64,000 nt of DNA from Polyangiaceae bacterium (lineage in GTDB: Bacteria; Myxococcota_A; Polyangia; Polyangiales; Polyangiaceae), in assembly GCA_025937785.1 (NCBI GenBank), contig JAICQQ010000005.1:39241-103240 (forward strand), read 5' to 3'. Position 1 is the first letter of the stretch; each line of letters starts with the position of its first letter. This document shows, one piece after another, positions 34,970-43,112 of this stretch. Made by a program: the position numbers and the translations under genes. A model generated the notes under the pieces. That model had not been told where the DNA came from. It searched no databases and was given only the letters and a program-made list of their open reading frames with translations.

Positions 34970-35650
34970 CTATGGCCTCGACTCGCGACTTTGGGCAAGT
35001 CCCAGGGTCGCCGCCCAGATCTCGCTCGCCACGCGATCGATGTCTTGCTCCCCATCCACGTGGACCACCCGGTCGCCAGGGACCAAGGCTTCGGCGCCGC
35101 GATACACCTGCGCCAGCCGCTCCTGAATCTCAGGTACCTCGAACAGCTCGGCGTCCGCGCCGCGGGCCTGGCGGCGGCGTGCGGCGGTCGTGGCCGACAC
35201 GTCGACTATGATCGTGAGGTCAGGCCGTATCACTTTCGAATTCAACGCGGCGATCCACGGCAGCACGCCGGCCGCGCCGCCAGAAGTGACCGACTGGTAG
35301 GCGAGCGAGGACAGGTCGTAGCGATCGCTGACGACCCAACGGCCGCGCTCGAGCTCCGGCAGCACGGCGCGATGCACGTGATCGGCTCGATCGGCTGCAA
35401 ACAAGAGCGCGAGAGTCATCCAGTCGAGCGCGATGGGCGCGCCGGCGGGATCCCGCAAACGATGCGCCAAAGCCTCGCGGATCAAGACTCCGACGTTGCC
35501 ATTGCTGGGTTCGCAGGTGAACGAAGCCGGAACCCCCGCGCGCTCGAGCGCGGCCACCAGTCGCTGTGCCTGCGTGGTGCTGCCAGAACCGTCGATGCCT
35601 TCGACCACCACGAAAGCGCCGGGGCGGCCGGGTTCTGCGCTCCGGGTCAT
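34970..35650 (-). CDS. tmk: Thymidylate kinase with altered P-loop
   Basis: A 226-aa dTMP kinase (dTMP + ATP to dTDP + ADP). It has the P-loop region VVEGIDGSGSTTQAQRL, the DRY-type motif VVSDRYDLSSLAYQS, the TMP-binding ALDWMTLALLFAADRADH and a LID with ARRRQARGADAELFE. The Walker A lysine is replaced by Ser24 (G18-x-x-G-x-G-S-T), while the rest of the fold is normal. The ATG overlaps the panC stop by 4 bp, so it lies in a panB-panC-tmk transcript. Thymidylate kinase is essential, so unless a second copy exists elsewhere the variant loop must work. Confidence 0.9.
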   Translation of the reverse strand: MTRSAEPGRPGAFVVVEGIDGSGSTTQAQRLVAALERAGVPASFTCEPSNGNVGVLIREALAHRLRDPAGAPIALDWMTLALLFAADRADHVHRAVLPELERGRWVVSDRYDLSSLAYQSVTSGGAAGVLPWIAALNSKVIRPDLTIIVDVSATTAARRRQARGADAELFEVPEIQERLAQVYRGAEALVPGDRVVHVDGEQDIDRVASEIWAATLGLAQSRESRP

Positions 35651-36564
35651 TTCGCACCCTCCGGGAGCGTCGCGAGCGGATCGGGATCGCGTCCGAGCAC
35701 CAAATTGTCGATGAGGCGCGTGTTGCCGACGAACCCCGCGAGCGCCAGCAGGGTCGGCCCAGCCAGCAATTCGGAGTCGTTCAGAGGTTCGAGTGTTTCA
35801 GGATCCGCGATCGTTGCGTACTCGACGCGGACGCTCGCCGCCTCCAACTGCTCCAACACCAGGGCGCGCAGGGCCGCGACCGAACGCTCTCCACTCGCGT
35901 AGCGCCGTCCCGCGAGGGACAGCCCGCGCGAGAGAGCCAGAGCCTGGTTCCGTTCGGCCCCGGACAAGTACGCATTTCGCGAGCTGAGCGCCAGACCGTC
36001 GTCGGCCCGCACGATGGGCGCTGCGATAACTTGCACGGGGAGCAGTAGGTCGCGCGCGAGGCGCTCGATCACCTTGAGCTGTTGATAGTCCTTCTTGCCG
36101 AACACGGCCACGCAAGGTCCCGCAGCAGCGAACAACTTCGTCACTACCGTCGCCACGCCTTGGAAGTGGCCGGGGCGCCCCGCTCCGCAGAGATGGTCCG
36201 TCAAACCGGAAACGGTGACGCGCGTGCTCTCCCCCTCCGGATACATTTCCGATCGGCTGGGTGCGAACACGGCGTGGGCTCCTGCGCGAGCGCACAGCTC
36301 CAGGTCGCGAGGGAGCTGGCGGGGGTACTTCTCCAAGTCTTCGTTGGGTCCGAACTGGGTCGGGTTCACGAAAATCGTCGTGAAGACTCGATCCGATCGG
36401 CGAGCGGCTGCCCGCATCAGCGACAGGTGCCCCTCGTGCAAGGCACCCATCGTGGGCACGAGCCCGACCGTGAGCCCTTCCGCACGCACCCGGTCGGCCG
36501 CGCCGCGGAGCTCCGCCACGGTGGTCAGCAGCAGAGGCGCCGACGGATCGGTCACGGACGCCAT
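35647..36564 (-). CDS. panC: Pantothenate synthetase
   Basis: A 305-aa ATP-dependent ligase that joins pantoate and beta-alanine to give pantothenate. Nucleotidyltransferase-fold motifs are present: GLVPTMGALHEGHLSLM (HxGH), TTIFVNPTQFGPNEDL, LCGAGRPGHFQGVATVVTKLF, FGKKDYQQLKVIERL and GLALSSRNAYL (KMSKS-like). Length is slightly over the family norm. It overlaps panB by one base (TGATG) and tmk by four, so the three genes form a tightly coupled operon. Confidence 0.97.
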   Translation of the reverse strand: MASVTDPSAPLLLTTVAELRGAADRVRAEGLTVGLVPTMGALHEGHLSLMRAAARRSDRVFTTIFVNPTQFGPNEDLEKYPRQLPRDLELCARAGAHAVFAPSRSEMYPEGESTRVTVSGLTDHLCGAGRPGHFQGVATVVTKLFAAAGPCVAVFGKKDYQQLKVIERLARDLLLPVQVIAAPIVRADDGLALSSRNAYLSGAERNQALALSRGLSLAGRRYASGERSVAALRALVLEQLEAASVRVEYATIADPETLEPLNDSELLAGPTLLALAGFVGNTRLIDNLVLGRDPDPLATLPEGAK

Positions 36565-37460
36565 CAGCGCTCTTCGCGACCCGGACCGTAGCTGGCCACC
36601 TTGTCCACACCTGCAGCGGTGTGGCCAGGTGCCTCGCCGCTACCCGCGTCACCGAAACTGTGAGCGTGGTCGGGGAAGCTGCCCTCGCGCACCGCACGGC
36701 CGTAGGCCCGAGTGGCATCGACGATCTGTTCTCCGATCTCGGCGAAATGCTTGACGAACTTGGGAGCGAACCCGCGCACCATTCCGAGAAAGTCGTAACA
36801 CACGAGCACCTGGCCGTCACAGTCAGGCCCTGCCCCGATGCCAATCGTCGGGATGTGCAAGCGCTCGGTGATGCGGCGCCCCAGGTTCGCCGGAACGCCT
36901 TCGACCACCACCGCGAACGCCCCCGCCTGCTCGACGGCTTGCGCGTCCGCGAGTACCGCCAGCGCTGCATCCTCGCCCTTCCCCTGCACTCGAAAGCCGC
37001 CCATTCGATGCACGGACTGCGGTGTGAGCCCCACGTGACCCATCACCGGGATACCCGCGGCCACGATACGGTGGATTTGCTCGGCGACCACGACCCCGCC
37101 CTCGAGTTTCACGGATTCGAAGTTGCCCTCTTTAATCAGCCGACCCGCGGCGAGCAGCGCTTGCTCGGGCGACACCTGAAAGCTCATGAAGGGTAGATCG
37201 CCCACGAGGTGAGCGTGCGTCGTCCCACGGGCGACCGCGCGCCCGTGGTAACAGATCTCGTCGACGGTCACGGGCAGGGTCGTGGCATGTCCCTGCACGA
37301 CCATGCCGAGCGAATCACCCACCATCAGCACGTCCGCGCCGCCCTCGTCCAGCAAGCGCGCCATCGTGGCGTCGTAGGCCGTCAGCGCGACGATCTTGTC
37401 GGCGCCGCCCTTGCGCCCCCTCAGAGATACCGCTGTGTGCTTGCGCTGCTGCTCCGCCAC
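36564..37460 (-). CDS. panB: 3-methyl-2-oxobutanoate hydroxymethyltransferase
   Basis: About 298 aa; makes ketopantoate from 2-oxoisovalerate and methylene-THF, the first committed step to pantothenate. Motifs include [36 protein letters not shown] (metal-binding Asp), [36 protein letters not shown] and [19 protein letters not shown] 37460 is chosen because the longer frame to 37649 starts in hairpin-rich noncoding sequence and lacks coding character. The C-terminus has a tail of about 25 residues ([13 protein letters not shown]) beyond the usual end. First gene of the pan-tmk operon. Confidence 0.94.
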   Translation of the reverse strand: MAEQQRKHTAVSLRGRKGGADKIVALTAYDATMARLLDEGGADVLMVGDSLGMVVQGHATTLPVTVDEICYHGRAVARGTTHAHLVGDLPFMSFQVSPEQALLAAGRLIKEGNFESVKLEGGVVVAEQIHRIVAAGIPVMGHVGLTPQSVHRMGGFRVQGKGEDAALAVLADAQAVEQAGAFAVVVEGVPANLGRRITERLHIPTIGIGAGPDCDGQVLVCYDFLGMVRGFAPKFVKHFAEIGEQIVDATRAYGRAVREGSFPDHAHSFGDAGSGEAPGHTAAGVDKVASYGPGREER

Positions 37461-37608
37461 GAGACGAGCGTACTCTCGGGGCTTCGTGAAGGCAAACGCC
37501 GACGGCAGGCAGCGGGGGGGGCAGCGCGTCGTCGTGAACCAGCCCCCTGGAGGATTCGTCCTGCCTCCCCTCCGCGAACGCGTCCGCTTCCGACCCCAAA
37601 TGCAGCAA

Positions 37609-37683
37609 GCGCCGCCTCCAAGATGAGGAGACGGCGCCTGCGGCCGCATCTAGCGATGCGGCGGCCCACTCCCGGATGGGAGT
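37609..37683 (-). terminator. Cluster of three consecutive hairpins between the histone-like gene and panB
   Basis: Three stem-loops stand in a row. The first is GCGCCGCCTCC (37609-37619) against GGAGACGGCGC (37627-37637), with one mismatch. The second is GCCGCATC (37643-37650) against GATGCGGC (37655-37662) with a TAGC tetraloop. The third is ACTCCC (37668-37673) against GGGAGT (37678-37683) with a GGAT tetraloop. They lie just after the histone-like gene stop and before panB, so they probably terminate or attenuate that transcript. None has a T-run. Confidence 0.5.
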
Positions 37684-37696
37684 CGACCCTTGGTGA

Positions 37697-37951
37697 TTAG
37701 GCCTTCTTGGCGCGCCGCTTGGCGCGCTTCTTCTTGGCCTTGGGTGGAGCGGCAACCGGAGCAGGTGCTTCGGGAGCAGGCGCCGGAGTGCTTGCCACCT
37801 TCTTCTTGGCCTTCTTGGCCTTGGGAGCAGCTTTCTTGGCGGCCTTCTTCTTGCCAGCCTTCTTGGCGGCCTTCTTCTTGCCAGCCTTCTTCTTCGCCTT
37901 CTTAGCAGGCGCCTTTGCTTTTGCTTTCTTCGCGGCTTTGCGTGCAGCCAT
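37697..37951 (-). CDS. Small histone H1-like Lys/Ala-rich protein
   Basis: An 84-aa strongly basic protein made almost entirely of Lys, Ala, Pro and Arg (AAKKAGKKKAAKKAAPKAKKAKKK), with a short Pro/Ala hinge (APAPEAPAPVAAPP) and a basic tail (KKKRAKRRAKKA). This composition is that of bacterial histone H1-like (HctB/AlgP-like) DNA-binding proteins. ATG 37951 is chosen because AAAGGA ends exactly 6 nt upstream; an ATG at 37957 directly abuts that site and is less likely. It probably binds and compacts DNA, or acts as a regulator. It is monocistronic, with a hairpin cluster just after its stop. Confidence 0.85.
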   Translation of the reverse strand: MAARKAAKKAKAKAPAKKAKKKAGKKKAAKKAGKKKAAKKAAPKAKKAKKKVASTPAPAPEAPAPVAAPPKAKKKRAKRRAKKA

Positions 37952-38391
37952 GTTCATTCCTTTGCTAGTGGTCACCGCTTCTCGACTGCTTCGGCACACG
38001 CAACGCCTTGACCGCTAGAGCCAGTCACTGCGCTTCAGTGCTTCGACAATCGCTCGCGATGCCAACGAAAAAGATTTTGCATGTAGTCATGGCTCTTCGT
38101 CAAGAAGGCAGAAAGCTTTTTTTTGATGAACGTCGATCGCGTCCACCAGTTCATCGCACCGCGCTCGCGCGCCGTGACCGGTCGCGCGCGGGTGCGCGTT
38201 GCGCATGAGGCGGTCGATGCAGGCGCCCCGATCTGCGTGAATCGCACGAAGCGAGCGCTGACTTCAGTCACCGCCGCGGCTCACAACCTCCGACATCGCA
38301 AGGACCACTCCGGATACCTCTCGCGTCGCGTGGCGGCTGCCCATGTCGGTCCGAGACCAAGCTCGCGAAGGCAACGGGCGTGAACGATGCC

Positions 38392-38418
38392 GAGACCGGG
38401 TGCCTCACCGGTGGTCTC
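38392..38418. repeat. Inverted repeat (hairpin) in gene-free stretch
   Basis: GAGACC (38392-38397) pairs with GGTCTC (38413-38418), and inside it GGTG (38399-38402) pairs with CACC (38406-38409) around a CCT loop. Ten base pairs in two blocks make this the strongest hairpin in the gap. Confidence 0.5.
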
Positions 38419-38504
38419 CGTGCAGCCTTCGAATGCAGCTAATTTCCGCTGTAAATCGAGGTGATTCGTTCCGCACGTTCGTGCACTGCATCAGGTCTCG
38501 ATCG

Positions 38505-38520
38505 CGCGTCGCAAGACGCG
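38505..38520. repeat. Perfect hairpin with GCAA tetraloop
   Basis: CGCGTC (38505-38510) pairs with GACGCG (38515-38520) around GCAA, a GNRA tetraloop that stabilises RNA. A second small hairpin (GCAC-GTTC-GTGC, 38473-38484) lies just upstream, and another (GCGAGG-TAC-CCTCGC, 38727-38741) downstream. Together they hint at a structured transcript. Confidence 0.4.
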
Positions 38521-39415
38521 GTTTGCGCCCCGCTGACGCTCGCGACGGGTGGAGGCCGCTACCCGAAGAGCGTCGGTGCTCCTGCGTCGACTGTGTCCGT
38601 ACGCCCACGCGTGGAGCGCGTTGGAACGTGGTGAGGGAAGCGTTCACTGACCCGGTGTCGTTCAGGAGTGACCCGTGGCAACCGCGAACGGAGACGAGCG
38701 ACAGTCGCATGCTGCCGTGAGGGTGTGCGAGGTACCCTCGCTCCAGGCACCGTCCCACGGGAGCTCGCGCAGGAACAGCCCCAGGCGCCAGCGTCGCCGC
38801 GCGGACGGCAGCACCAACGAGGACGAGTCGACGGCTCGACCCGCAGGGTTCGGCAGCACGCTCAGCGCGCTTGCCAGAACTCGTGCGCACCCGCTGCTCA
38901 CGCACTTCTGCAGTGTTTCTTGCTGATTTTGTAGCGTCGCCAGAGCGAATCGATGCCCAACTTCCCGCGTGAGCGTCCCGCACTCGGCCGAACCAACGGA
39001 CGATGTCTCGAGTTCTTTAGGGGGGGGTCGAGCCGGTCCTTCGCTGCCGAGTGCTTGCGGGCGCGCGCTGACAGCACCCAAGCGGGCGCACCGGTGAGAG
39101 CAGGGCGAGCGCGGCGCGCTGCTCGCGATGCTGGCGAGCAGGACGTCCGGGGGCGGACGGGTCCGAGTTTCTCGGTCGGCCCCAGAATTCCGAGCGCGAC
39201 TCGCTCTGTCCGCGCGCGGCGCACGCTGCCACGGTCGCGCTCCGTGCGGGCACCGAACTCGCGCCCCCGGTTCCCGCGCGCCCCGCCGCCCCACGTCCGG
39301 AGCAGATCAGGCTGGCTCGCCGCAGGGCGCCGTGCTGCATGTGGAGCCCGCAAAAGGCACGCGACGGTGGCTCGGCAGCGTTGCGGTCGTTGGGATCGTG
39401 GTAGGCTGGACGCCG

Positions 39416-40075
39416 ATGCACGTTCGAAGTTCCGCGGTGGCCCTCGCGTGCTTGCTCCAGTGTCAATGCGGTCCCACGCCCGTCCCCTGCACCGGACCGA
39501 GTCAGTGCGAATCGGGGAACGAGTGTCTGGCCCATCGCTGCGTGCCGCTCGGCTCCGAACCCGTCGCCCAGGACAGCCAGAGACTGGTCGCGGAAGTCAC
39601 GGAGCTCGCCGTGATTACCTCGGAAGGCGACTTCGGAGGCGCGCTGCCGGGGTTTGTAGCACTCGGTGCGGAGCGTACCGGGACGCTCGAGTTGCTGCTC
39701 AAGTTCGAGCCCACCTGGCGAGCGGGCGGCCGCATCGAACAGGCATTTCTGCTGCTCGACCCCCTTCCCCAAGCTCGGTCGGCCGCGGCCCAGGTCGCGG
39801 TGGACGTTTGGCGTATCGAACACGCCTGGTCCCGCGCAGACGTCACATGGATGTCCCAGCCCGCGCTCGGTTATCCCAAGGCGAACGGCATTGCCAGTTC
39901 GAACGGGGCTCCGCTGCGCATCGAGGTGACCCAACTGGTCAACTACCTCCGGGAACACCCAGAGCACGACTACGGGGTCGCGCTGCGCGCCGCTGCGGTG
40001 CACGATACGGGCGTCCCCTACGCTACCGGCGTGGCAGGAGGCAGCGCTCCGCGCATCGAAGTCTACGGTCGCTGA
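39416..40075 (+). CDS. Secreted lipoprotein with DNRLRE-like beta domain
   Basis: A 219-aa protein. ATG 39416 opens a signal peptide (VRSSAVALACLLQC) with candidate lipidated Cys16 or Cys18. A short Cys-rich motif follows (CTGPSQCESGNECLAHRC). The rest resembles the DNRLRE beta-sandwich domain: IEQAFLLLDPLP, AVDVWRIEHAWSRADVTWMSQPALG, LRIEVTQLVNYLREHPEHDYGVALRA. Such domains are found in secreted, often carbohydrate-associated proteins. It is 4 bp ahead of the two-domain ABC ATPase gene, so the two are probably co-transcribed and co-translated. Confidence 0.7.
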   Translation: MHVRSSAVALACLLQCQCGPTPVPCTGPSQCESGNECLAHRCVPLGSEPVAQDSQRLVAEVTELAVITSEGDFGGALPGFVALGAERTGTLELLLKFEPTWRAGGRIEQAFLLLDPLPQARSAAAQVAVDVWRIEHAWSRADVTWMSQPALGYPKANGIASSNGAPLRIEVTQLVNYLREHPEHDYGVALRAAAVHDTGVPYATGVAGGSAPRIEVYGR

Positions 40076-40079
40076 GTCC

Positions 40080-41786
40080 GTGAACCCGACATCCCGGCCC
40101 ATCCTTGAGTTCGCAGACCTCGCGCTCGTTCGCGGGCAGGTGACTCTGTTCGAAGGCCTCGACTTGAGGCTGCTTCCCGGCGAGACCTGCGTCATCGAGG
40201 GCGGCAACCGTTCGGGTAAGACCAGCCTGCTCGCGGCGCTCGAACGCCGCGTTGGGCAACAGCTCGGGCTGCGCGGGAGCGTGCATTTCCAGGGGACGAG
40301 CGTGCTCGAGCTCGCCGATGACGCCTACCGCGACACCCTCCTGGACCACGTCGCCATCCTCCCGGAGGACGCGGGCGCTACCCTGTTTCCGAGCCGTCGG
40401 GTGCGTACACTGTTCTCGAAACGTGTAGCGCCCGAGGGTGAACGGGGCAGCTCGGCTCACGAGTACCTCGCCCAGCTCGGCTTCGCGGAGCCCGAGATCA
40501 CCTTGCGCCAACGTGTGCGCGAGCTCTCGCACGGGGCACGCCTGGCAGTGAGCCTGGCGCTGGCGCTGAGCCAGCGTGTGCAACTCTTGATCATCGATGA
40601 CATATTTCACGCCTGCGACGCGCTGCGCCTGGACCAGTGGCTGTCCACACTGCGCCGCGAACAAGAGGCTCGGGACCTGGCGCTGCTGGTGCTGTGTCGT
40701 TCGGCCGAGACTTGCAGAGCTCTGTTGCCCAGCGCGGTCCTCTCGTTGTCGAACCGCCGCCCGCTGGGTAAGCCGCGTCCGTTTCAGCCCGCGGGCTGGG
40801 GTCAGGACGCACCCGCCCCCCAGAGCTATCGAGGGGGCAAGCCGTTGCTCCAGGTGCGACACCTCACCACGCTCCGATCGCGAGACATGGGGTGGGTTGC
40901 CAAGCCCGCTCCCGTGTTCGCGCTGCAATCGGTGACGCTCGAACTCGAGCGGGGCGAGGTCCTCGGGGTCGTGGGCGCATCGCCGAGTGGCAAGTCGACG
41001 CTCGCGCTGACTCTAGCGCGCCTGGTGGAGCCCACGTTCGGACAGGTATCCGTCCGCAGCCGTGGTGAACGCGAACGCGGCGAAGCCTCCGGCGCCCAGC
41101 GCATGCTGCTGTGCTTCGAGGATGCCCGGCCGAGCTTCGACCCGCGTCTGACGCTCGGCCGGCACCTGAGCCAAGTGGTCGAGCTCGGACTCAAGGGTAC
41201 GGGCGAGCAAGAGCTGGAAGTGCGGGCGCTGGGCGCGGTCGGCCTGGAACCAGAGCTGCTCCGGCGTCGCGCCGACCAAGTGAGCCAAGCCGAGGTGCAG
41301 TTAGCCGCGTTCAGCCGGGCGCTCTTACTCGATCCCACGGTGTTGATCTTGGACAACGCGCTCAGCAACGTCGAAGCCCGGCATCGCCTGGAACTCTTGG
41401 CTCTGCTGCGCGACCGCTGCCGCGCACGCGGGCTCGGCGCGCTCGTCGTCACGCATCGCCTGGCGTCGCTCGGATCGGCGTTCGACCGGGTGGGTGTGAT
41501 GTACGCCGGACACCTCGTCGAAATCGGGCCGGCCGAGGAAGTAGTGTCGCAGCGACACCACCCCTACACGCGGGTCCTGCTCGACAGTCAACCGCTTCCC
41601 AGCCGGCGCCTGCAGATGATCGCGGAGGGCACCACGCCCGATCTCACACGACCGCCGATGGGCTGCGTGTACCATCCCCGCTGTCCGAACGCCGAAGCCG
41701 GCCGCTGCGATGTCGAGGCCCCAGATCTGCTTCCCATCGGCGCCGGCACGGGACACCAGGTCGCGTGCTGGCACCCGCACGTCTGA
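40080..41786 (+). CDS. Two-NBD ABC ATPase of the oligopeptide-transporter type, both halves degenerate
   Basis: A 568-aa fusion of two ABC nucleotide-binding domains resembling Opp/Dpp D-F proteins. NBD1 has Walker A G41-G-N-R-S-G-K47-T. Its signature is LSHGA instead of LSGGQ, and its Walker B ends in D173-D174, so the catalytic Glu is Asp. NBD2 has G299-A-S-P-S-G-K305-S, signature VSQAE, and Walker B ending D425-N426, so the Glu is Asn. The switch His is visible as VVTHRLA in NBD2. The C-terminus carries the oligopeptide-transporter Cys motif (CVYHPRCPNAEAGRC). GTG 40080 follows the lipoprotein stop by 4 bp. No permease or binding protein is adjacent. It probably binds ATP but hydrolyses it poorly. 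Confidence 0.85.
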   Translation: MNPTSRPILEFADLALVRGQVTLFEGLDLRLLPGETCVIEGGNRSGKTSLLAALERRVGQQLGLRGSVHFQGTSVLELADDAYRDTLLDHVAILPEDAGATLFPSRRVRTLFSKRVAPEGERGSSAHEYLAQLGFAEPEITLRQRVRELSHGARLAVSLALALSQRVQLLIIDDIFHACDALRLDQWLSTLRREQEARDLALLVLCRSAETCRALLPSAVLSLSNRRPLGKPRPFQPAGWGQDAPAPQSYRGGKPLLQVRHLTTLRSRDMGWVAKPAPVFALQSVTLELERGEVLGVVGASPSGKSTLALTLARLVEPTFGQVSVRSRGERERGEASGAQRMLLCFEDARPSFDPRLTLGRHLSQVVELGLKGTGEQELEVRALGAVGLEPELLRRRADQVSQAEVQLAAFSRALLLDPTVLILDNALSNVEARHRLELLALLRDRCRARGLGALVVTHRLASLGSAFDRVGVMYAGHLVEIGPAEEVVSQRHHPYTRVLLDSQPLPSRRLQMIAEGTTPDLTRPPMGCVYHPRCPNAEAGRCDVEAPDLLPIGAGTGHQVACWHPHV

Positions 41787-41794
41787 AGTGGCCG

Positions 41795-42886
41795 TTAGAG
41801 CACCCGGTGCATCCAGCCGTGGGTGTCTTCTGCCTCGCCGTGCTGGATCGCAAGCAGCGTCTCTCGCAAGCGCGCGGCCACCGGCCCCGTTTCCCCTTGG
41901 TGCACGGTCCATTCGCCGAGCCGAGATTTCACGACGCCCACCGGCGTTATCACCGCCGCGGTGCCGCACGCGAACACTTCGGTCATGCTGCCGCTGGCGA
42001 GGTCGGCCTGCCACTGGTCGACGCTGATGAGACTCTCTTCCGTATCGTAGCCGAGCTCCGGTGCTAGTTTCAGGATGCTGTCCCGGGTCACGCCGGGCAA
42101 CAGGCTACCCGTCAGTTTCGGCGTCACGAGCTTCGTGCGCCCGCCCGACGTGTACACGAAGAACAGGTTCATGCCGCCCATCTCTTCGACGAACCTACGC
42201 TCGACGGCGTCGAGCCAGACCACTTGGTCGCAGCCCTGCTCCAGTGCCTGGCGTTGCGCCACCAAGCTCGCGGCGTAGTTCCCGGCGCATTTCGTGTCAC
42301 CGGTACCGCCAGGCGCGGCGCGCACGAAGTCGTCGGAGATCCACACCGAGACCGGCTTGACCCCTTTCGGGAAATACGCCCCCGAAGGCGAGGCGATCAC
42401 CAAGAACAAGTATTCACGCGCCGGGCGAACGCCGAGCGCGGCTTCCGTCGCCACCATCAGCGGGCGCACGTATAGGCTCTCGCCGAGGGCGGGCGGCACC
42501 CAATCCCGGTCCTGCTGAATCAGGGCGTCGGCAGCTTCCACGAACACGTCTTCGGGCAGCTCCGGCATCGCCAGACGGCGCGCCGAGTTGGCGAAGCGAC
42601 GCGCGTTGGCCTCGGGCCGAAACGTCGCCACGCCTCCGTCCCGTTGCCGGTAGGCCTTGAAGCCTTCGAAGATCGCCTGACCGTAATGCAACACCGATGC
42701 TGCGGGGTCGAGTGTTATCGAACGGTACGCCTCGAGCACGGCGTCGCCCCAGCCCGAGTCCCGATAGGTCATCGAGACCATGTGGTCGGTAAACACGGCG
42801 CCGAACCGGAGATTCTTCGTGCGCAGAGCCCGCTCGGTCGGGTTCAACGGCGTTGGACTGGGCTTCAGCTCGATACGAGACGACAT
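41795..42886 (-). CDS. ilvE: Branched-chain amino acid aminotransferase
   Basis: A 363-aa fold-type IV PLP transaminase for the last step of Leu, Ile and Val synthesis and the first of their breakdown. Blocks are HYGQAIFEGFKAYRQ, RPEANARRFANSARRL, ESLYVRPLM, the PLP-lysine site GGTGDTKCAGNYAAS, EEMGGMNLFFV, LTGSLLPGVTRDSIL and EVFACGTAAVITPVG. The sequence is of the longer class (about 360 aa) related to the mitochondrial-type enzymes. ATG 42886 is chosen; the longer frame adds a Cys-rich leader with no coding character. It converges on the ABC ATPase gene with only 8 bp between. Confidence 0.96.
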   Translation of the reverse strand: MSSRIELKPSPTPLNPTERALRTKNLRFGAVFTDHMVSMTYRDSGWGDAVLEAYRSITLDPAASVLHYGQAIFEGFKAYRQRDGGVATFRPEANARRFANSARRLAMPELPEDVFVEAADALIQQDRDWVPPALGESLYVRPLMVATEAALGVRPAREYLFLVIASPSGAYFPKGVKPVSVWISDDFVRAAPGGTGDTKCAGNYAASLVAQRQALEQGCDQVVWLDAVERRFVEEMGGMNLFFVYTSGGRTKLVTPKLTGSLLPGVTRDSILKLAPELGYDTEESLISVDQWQADLASGSMTEVFACGTAAVITPVGVVKSRLGEWTVHQGETGPVAARLRETLLAIQHGEAEDTHGWMHRVL

Positions 42887-43112
42887 GGCGGAACTCACGC
42901 AATACCACAAGCATCCGGAGTGGCAGGCTTCTTTTCTCGCCTGCGAATCACCGGCGCGCAACGGGGATTACCCAAGGCGCTGTGTCGCCCGAGGCACCTC
43001 TATGATGCCACATCCGGTGGGCGGGGGCCGCGACCAGCTCACTTCTACGGCCATGAGCGCCCCGCGCGGACTGGCTAATCCAGTTGGACGACCAGCCCCC
43101 CGGTGGTTCGCG

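Larger units (their letters stand above)
37958..39415. other. Gene-free stretch of about 1.46 kb
   Basis: The longest region here with no supportable gene. Open frames exist on both strands (up to about 376 codons as an extension of the downstream frame), but their translations are Arg/Ser/Ala-rich without motifs. The base composition fluctuates, with AT-richer parts around 38050-38130 (including a T8 run at 38117-38124) and 38435-38475. Several perfect small hairpins occur. It could be a decayed gene, an ncRNA-bearing spacer or regulatory DNA for the histone-like gene. Confidence 0.5.

Noticed and set aside
37461..37649. 63-codon N-terminal extension of panB
   Set aside because: Passes through hairpins and has Cys/Arg/Pro-rich non-coding character; PanB homology starts after 37460.
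38035..38154. 39-codon minus-strand frame (MNWWTRSTFIKKKLSAF...), AT-rich and basic
   Set aside because: No ribosome site, no recognised family; kept only as a possibility within the gene-free stretch.
38405..39294. Overlapping minus-strand frames in the gene-free stretch
   Set aside because: Arg/Ser-rich translations without domains; no signs of transposase or other mobile-element motifs.
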